Assembly: GCA_964577965.1 (NCBI GenBank)
Contig: CAZOAT010000030.1
Span: 1 to 26,430 of the forward strand
DNA from: DASUUI01 sp964577965
GTDB taxonomy: Bacteria; Gemmatimonadota; Gemmatimonadetes; Gemmatimonadales; Gemmatimonadaceae
Direction: 5' to 3'
DNA: 26,430 nt
Of this stretch, positions 22,846 through 26,430 are shown in pieces (the first letter of the stretch is position 1; every line of letters begins with the position of its first letter). Position numbers and translations under genes: made by a program. The notes beneath the pieces were generated by a model. The model ran no database searches. It saw nothing but the letters and a program-made list of their open reading frames with translations, and was not told where the DNA came from.

Positions 22846-25269
22846 CTAGAACAGCTGGCCCAGCTTGAAGTGCAGCTTCCACCCCGGGTCCCGTTCACCG
22901 AAGTTGTTCACCCGGTCCAAAGCGTACCCCAGGTCGAGTCCGATCGGTCCGAGTGGGCTGATGACGGCCGCGCCGACACCGACACTGCGGAACAGCCTCG
23001 TCGGGTTGAACGCCCTCGGACTGTGCCAGACGTTGCCGCCCTCGAAGAACGAGTGCAGGTACAGCATCTGCGACAGGCGCAGTCCCAGCTCGGCGGTGCC
23101 CGTGAAGTATGAATTCCCAAACGAGCCCCGCTTGGCGCTCGTCTCCCCCGCGGTCGGATCGAAACCGCTCGGCGTGATGGAGAACTCCTCATAACCGCGC
23201 AGCTGCTCGCCGAACTGCGTGCCACCGACTGTGAACGCCTGCGAGTAAAAGAACGGTCCCGGATCGCCGAAAACCGCACCTGCCCGCGCCGAGAGGCCGA
23301 ACACCAGCTGTATCGGCTGTCCGGTGAACACCGGATTACCGAACGAAGCCAGTGGCGCGTAAGACCGAAGATCGGTCGTATACCGCTGGAAGTCGCTGGT
23401 GCCGCCGAGGGGCCCGCCGTTGAACTGGGCGCTGAAGGTCTGCAACCCGCCGTCCGTGGCGAAGGGTAGCCCGATTCGGGTGTCGTGCGTTCCGGTCAAC
23501 CCCAGCGTGGATCGGAAGCAGCTGCGACAGGCAGAGCCTACGAGCGAGCCCAGCAGCGTCTCGTTCTCGTCCTTGTAGCGCACAGCCTCGCCGCCGTACG
23601 AAACGAAGATCCGGCTGTAGAATGACCGCGGCACGGGAAACCCGAACTGCAGCTGTCCGCCGGTTCGCGTGCTCTGCCCCAGGTCGGCTATCCGGAAGCG
23701 TGAGCGCGTGTGGTACCCGGTGATGGAGCCCGAGATACGCGACTGCCGGATGTTCGGATCGCTGTACGTCCCCTGGAAATCGTTGATGTAGCGGCCGAAC
23801 TGCCAGTTCACCTGTGCCCGTTTGCAGCGGCCGAAAAGGTTTGGCTGATCCACGCCGATGAAGCCACCCAGGCCGGTACCCTGCCCCATCGAGGCGCCGA
23901 AATTCAGCTGGCCGGTCCTTTTCTCCTTGACATTGAAGATGATGTCAACATCACCTTCCTCGCCCGCCTGGCGGGTATCCGGCGCCGGTAGCGGCGTCTC
24001 GAAGAAATTCAGATTGGAGACGTTCTGATAGCTGCGGATCAGCGCATTTCGATTGAATACCTGCCCCGGAATTATCACCAGCTGCTCCCGGATGCAGGTC
24101 TCTGACGTGTAGTCGTTCCCAGCTATGTCGATGCGATTGATGATCGCGGGAGAGCGCTCGTCGATCTCCCAGCGGAGGTTCACCGTCCGTACCGGATCCT
24201 CGCTCGGGACACGTTCGACTATCGGGTTGATCCGCGCATAGATGTATCCCTCATTGCTGTACGCCTCCATGATCTTCTCGTGCGCCTCTTCCCAGCGCCC
24301 AAGGTCGAAGGTGTTCGGCGGATTGCGATGGGGCCGGCGCAGAAGAGCGATCGTGCGCTGGGCTATCGTCGGACCCTCGTCCCCGAAGGGGTAGAACTCG
24401 CGGAGTGCGTCGGTCGGAAAGCGGCGGTTCCCGAGGATCTCGAAGCCACCGATCATGTAGCGCGGACCTTCACTGACGTGCAGCTCGATGAGGCCCTTAC
24501 CCAGCCCCCTGTCCACGATGAGTGTGTCCGAGACCACCCGGAAGTCGATGAATCCGCGACTACCGTACAGGCCGGGAATGCGCTCGCTCAGATCCTGAGC
24601 GAACTCGATCTCGCTGAACTCTCCTTTGCGTGTGAAGAGAAAGCCTTCCGGCTTCGTCTGCATCACGCTGACGATGTCTTCATCCGAGATCTGCTCGTTG
24701 CCGACGATCCGGATGCCGGAAACCGCAAGGCGCCGTCCTTCCTCGACCACGTATCTGATCCGTATACGGTCGTCCACGATTGTCGTTTCGGGCGTGATCG
24801 TCGCGAGATAGTAGCCGCGCGACTCGTACAGCGAGTCAGCCCGGGCCAGGGCATACGCAACGCGCGCCGGATCGAGCGGCTGGCCGATCGGCAACTCCAG
24901 GCGCTCGCGGACATCTCTGACCGAAACACGATCGACCCCTTCGACGGTGAAGTCGGCGAGCACCGGACGCTCGCGGACTACGATGACGAGAGTCGCGCGC
25001 TGGGTCTCGTCCAGCACGCAATCCAGCGTGACGTCGTCGAACTGCCCCGTCTGGAACAGCGCCCGTATCGCGCGCTGTACGTCCAGATAGCCGACCTGAG
25101 TGCGCGGCGTGATCCCTGCCGTTCCGCGGACCTGCTCCGTGGTGACGCGGGAGTTGCCACGCACGTCTATCGAATCGGGACGGGAGCATGGGCCCGTCCC
25201 GTCCTGGGCAAGGGCGGATGAGGAAACCGTCAGAAACGCGAACAGCAGGAGTGAGCTAAGTCGCTGCAT
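22846..25269 (-). CDS. bamA: Outer membrane protein assembly factor BamA
   Basis: Central Omp85 protein that inserts beta-barrels into the outer membrane. The 807-residue precursor begins with a signal peptide (MQRLSSLLLFAFLTVSSSALAQ, residues 1-22, in a hydrophobic run). Five POTRA domains follow at roughly 31-101, 103-180, 182-268, 272-371 and 374-449, then a barrel from about 452 to the end. The lid-loop motif reads LRGYEEF (VRGF/Y in the family) and the chain ends in HFKLGQLF, a C-terminal aromatic as the BAM signal requires. The frame extends to 25353, but the signal peptide fixes ATG 25269. The stop lies just inside the contig right of the N gap. It opens the long minus-strand run and is divergent from arfB. 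Confidence 0.97.
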   Translation of the reverse strand: MQRLSSLLLFAFLTVSSSALAQDGTGPCSRPDSIDVRGNSRVTTEQVRGTAGITPRTQVGYLDVQRAIRALFQTGQFDDVTLDCVLDETQRATLVIVVRERPVLADFTVEGVDRVSVRDVRERLELPIGQPLDPARVAYALARADSLYESRGYYLATITPETTIVDDRIRIRYVVEEGRRLAVSGIRIVGNEQISDEDIVSVMQTKPEGFLFTRKGEFSEIEFAQDLSERIPGLYGSRGFIDFRVVSDTLIVDRGLGKGLIELHVSEGPRYMIGGFEILGNRRFPTDALREFYPFGDEGPTIAQRTIALLRRPHRNPPNTFDLGRWEEAHEKIMEAYSNEGYIYARINPIVERVPSEDPVRTVNLRWEIDERSPAIINRIDIAGNDYTSETCIREQLVIIPGQVFNRNALIRSYQNVSNLNFFETPLPAPDTRQAGEEGDVDIIFNVKEKRTGQLNFGASMGQGTGLGGFIGVDQPNLFGRCKRAQVNWQFGRYINDFQGTYSDPNIRQSRISGSITGYHTRSRFRIADLGQSTRTGGQLQFGFPVPRSFYSRIFVSYGGEAVRYKDENETLLGSLVGSACRSCFRSTLGLTGTHDTRIGLPFATDGGLQTFSAQFNGGPLGGTSDFQRYTTDLRSYAPLASFGNPVFTGQPIQLVFGLSARAGAVFGDPGPFFYSQAFTVGGTQFGEQLRGYEEFSITPSGFDPTAGETSAKRGSFGNSYFTGTAELGLRLSQMLYLHSFFEGGNVWHSPRAFNPTRLFRSVGVGAAVISPLGPIGLDLGYALDRVNNFGERDPGWKLHFKLGQLF

Positions 25270-25284
25270 CCCCAAAATATACAC
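25270..25284 (-). promoter_or_regulatory. Possible leaderless -10 element immediately upstream of bamA
   Basis: On the minus strand GTG-TATATT (25284-25276) is followed by six bases and then the bamA ATG (25269). A -10 box at this distance would start transcription at or next to the start codon. GGGG directly abuts the ATG, too close to act as a normal ribosome binding site. No convincing -35 box is present 16-18 bases upstream. The 164-base divergent region (25270-25433) must hold promoters for both bamA and arfB; I see no clear one for arfB. Confidence 0.3.
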
Positions 25285-25433
25285 GGCAAGGGTTGTGATA
25301 GGCCTGACCTGGAAAGCACCCCGATGGCGCACGCGGAACCGAATGTTAGACACCTGTGGACAGCCAGAGGTTCAGCGAAAAGGTTACCCGGAGGCCAATC
25401 CCGGTCCGACCGGAAGCAACCAGTCACGATGCC

Positions 25434-25844
25434 ATGACTGACCGCATTGAGATACCGCTGAGAGAGATCGACATTCGCGTGTCCCGCGCGTCCGGCCCCG
25501 GCGGGCAGCACGTGAACAAGGCCTCCTCCCGCGTGGAACTTCACTGGAACGTTCGCGACTCGACCGTGCTCACCGACGACCAGCGGCAACGGCTCCTCCG
25601 CAAGCTCGAGTCACGCCTCTCGGCCGAAGGAACGCTGCGGGTAGTCGCCGCAGCCACACGCAGCCAGCATCGGAACCGTGAGCTGGCCGAGCAGCGGCTC
25701 CATGACGTGGTTCACCGTGCGCTGGCAGTGCCTAAGAAGCGCCGGACCACTGCTCCGACGCCAGCATCCCGTGAGGCCCGACTGGCCTCGAAGCACCGGC
25801 ACTCCGAGAAAAAGAAGCTCCGACGCCTCCCCCCGGACGAATGA
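25434..25844 (+). CDS. arfB: Alternative ribosome-rescue factor B (peptidyl-tRNA hydrolase, YaeJ-like)
   Basis: Releases peptides from ribosomes stalled without a stop codon. The 136-residue protein has the catalytic GGQ in SRASGPGGQHVNKASSRVEL (about 17-36), the single-domain RF-like fold, and a long basic C-terminal tail (KKRRTTAPTPASREARLASKHRHSEKKKLRR) that in the family fills the empty mRNA channel. It lacks the stop-codon recognition domains of RF1 and RF2, so it is not prfA or prfB. The frame opens at 25356, but the family N-terminus (MTDRIEIPLREIDIRVSRAS) places the start at ATG 25434. It is the only plus-strand gene in the window and converges on clpC; no terminator for it is obvious. 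Confidence 0.93.
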   Translation: MTDRIEIPLREIDIRVSRASGPGGQHVNKASSRVELHWNVRDSTVLTDDQRQRLLRKLESRLSAEGTLRVVAAATRSQHRNRELAEQRLHDVVHRALAVPKKRRTTAPTPASREARLASKHRHSEKKKLRRLPPDE

Positions 25845-25988
25845 TCCGCTCGTCCTCAACATCAGAGTTCGATGCGCGGTTCCGACCCGCGCCGGCGACG
25901 TCTTCAGAACGGCGTGCCGGCTCGCGGCTGTATCCGCGGTACCCGGCGACTCCGTACCCCCGGAGCCGGCGACGAAGTCAGTGCAATG

Positions 25989-26020
25989 AAAAAACCCCGC
26001 GACTCGAATGAGCCGCGGGG
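25989..26020 (-). terminator. Intrinsic terminator of clpC
   Basis: On the minus strand, stem CCCCGCG/CGCGGGG (26020-26014 with 26001-25995) continues through one mismatch into a CTC/GAG extension around a four-base loop, and is followed by six T (25994-25989). It begins 19 bases after the clpC stop. The T-run exists only on the minus strand, so it ends clpC rather than arfB. Confidence 0.92.
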
Positions 26021-26039
26021 CTTCCGTTGCTGCAGACGG

Positions 26040-26430
26040 CTACGCCGGGCTGGCGGGGGTCAGAACTTTGAACTCGAGCTTGTCCGCGTCCGGCAGAGCG
26101 TCTATCTCGACCTCGTCGCCCCTGGAGAACTCTCCAAGCAGGATCTTCTCCGACAGCGGGTCCTCGATGTAGCGCTGGATCGCCCGCTTCAGCGGTCGCG
26201 CGCCATACTTCTCGTCGGAGCCGTTCTTGACGAGGAACGACGTCGCGGCGTCCGACAGTCGCAGCGTAATCTCATCTTCGGCAAGTCGCTTCTGCACTTC
26301 GCGCAGCATGATGGCCACGATCTGGCGGATGTGCTCCTCGTATAGCGGGTGGAACACGATCACGTCGTCCACCCTGTTGAGGAACTCGGGGTTGAAGACA
26401 CGCTGCATCTCCTCCTTGACGGTCGCCGAG
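26040..26430 (-). CDS. clpC: ClpC-type AAA+ protease ATPase subunit, C-terminal part
   Basis: Unfoldase that feeds proteins to ClpP. Only the last 129 codons lie in the window; the gene continues off the right edge. FNPEFLNRVDDVIVFHPL is the sensor-1/arginine-finger region of the second AAA+ domain, followed by the small C-terminal domain with YGARPLKRAIQRYIEDPLSEKIL (sensor 2, GAR motif). EDPLSEKIL fits ClpC better than ClpB, but with the N-terminus missing ClpB cannot be fully excluded. An internal ATG at 26408 is not the start. The transcript ends at the terminator just downstream. Confidence 0.88.
   Translation of the reverse strand, partial: SATVKEEMQRVFNPEFLNRVDDVIVFHPLYEEHIRQIVAIMLREVQKRLAEDEITLRLSDAATSFLVKNGSDEKYGARPLKRAIQRYIEDPLSEKILLGEFSRGDEVEIDALPDADKLEFKVLTPASPA

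Noticed and set aside
25875..25905. tRNA T-arm-like hairpin (GCGCGG TTCCGAC CCGCGC)
   Set aside because: Loop positions 57 and 58 are C and G instead of purine and A, and no acceptor, D or anticodon arm can be built around it.
25901..25975. Direct repeats of GCCGGCGACG in the arfB-clpC gap
   Set aside because: Only two short imperfectly spaced copies in very GC-rich sequence; chance is a sufficient explanation.

Overview
The window reads as a high-GC, Gram-negative (diderm) chromosome. It carries a complete outer-membrane and lipid A core (bamA, skp-type chaperone, lpxD, lpxC-fabZ fusion, lpxA, lpxB, lpxK) together with bshC, a bacillithiol gene. An lpxC-fabZ fusion plus bacillithiol plus very high GC is what I would expect of Gemmatimonadota or a relative on the Bacteroidota/Rhodothermota side. 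That placement is inference from gene content, not a measured phylogeny.

Layout. Almost everything lies on the minus strand, so transcription runs from right to left. At the far right is the 3' end of a clpC-type AAA+ ATPase (minus) with a clear intrinsic terminator. It converges on a small plus-strand ribosome-rescue hydrolase (arfB). From about 25.3 kb down to position 1 there are 24 consecutive minus-strand genes: bamA, skp, lpxD, lpxC-fabZ, lpxA, a Gfo/Idh oxidoreductase, lpxB, a DUF374 acyltransferase (LpxJ-like), lpxK, gdhA, rlmH, a SAM methyltransferase, bshC, murJ, uvrC, a DUF512 radical-SAM-like protein, der, plsY, gpsA, a MerR regulator, a GT2 glycosyltransferase, surE, pcm and an unrecognised protein with a 9-residue tandem repeat. 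No gene-free stretch exceeds 300 bases. The longest (22618-22845) holds a 100-N scaffold gap that looks artefactual.

How the genes fit together. The right half builds the outer membrane: BamA inserts barrels, Skp escorts them, and the Lpx enzymes make lipid A. A Gfo/Idh enzyme sits between lpxA and lpxB, where GnnA sits in bacteria that make amide-linked lipid A. The centre mixes envelope, thiol and housekeeping functions (MurJ-family flippase, BshC, RlmH, UvrC). The left part makes phospholipid precursors (GpsA to PlsY), helps assemble ribosomes (Der) and repairs or salvages damaged molecules (SurE, Pcm).

Most notable observations. (1) A perfect 20-bp inverted repeat with a 4-nt loop puts the lpxD start codon at the tip of a hairpin. 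(2) Two genes, murJ and the Gfo/Idh gene, have no ATG, GTG or TTG where the family N-terminus requires one; each has a CTG in a CTGA overlap with the upstream stop, parallel to the many GTGA overlaps here. (3) The MurJ-family protein lacks the equivalents of two of the four arginines that are essential in E. coli MurJ. (4) A perfect in-frame 27-bp minisatellite encodes a Gln/Pro/Tyr-rich repeat. (5) The 100-N gap is flanked by the same 25 bp on both sides. I found no mobile element, CRISPR array, defence system, tRNA or rRNA.
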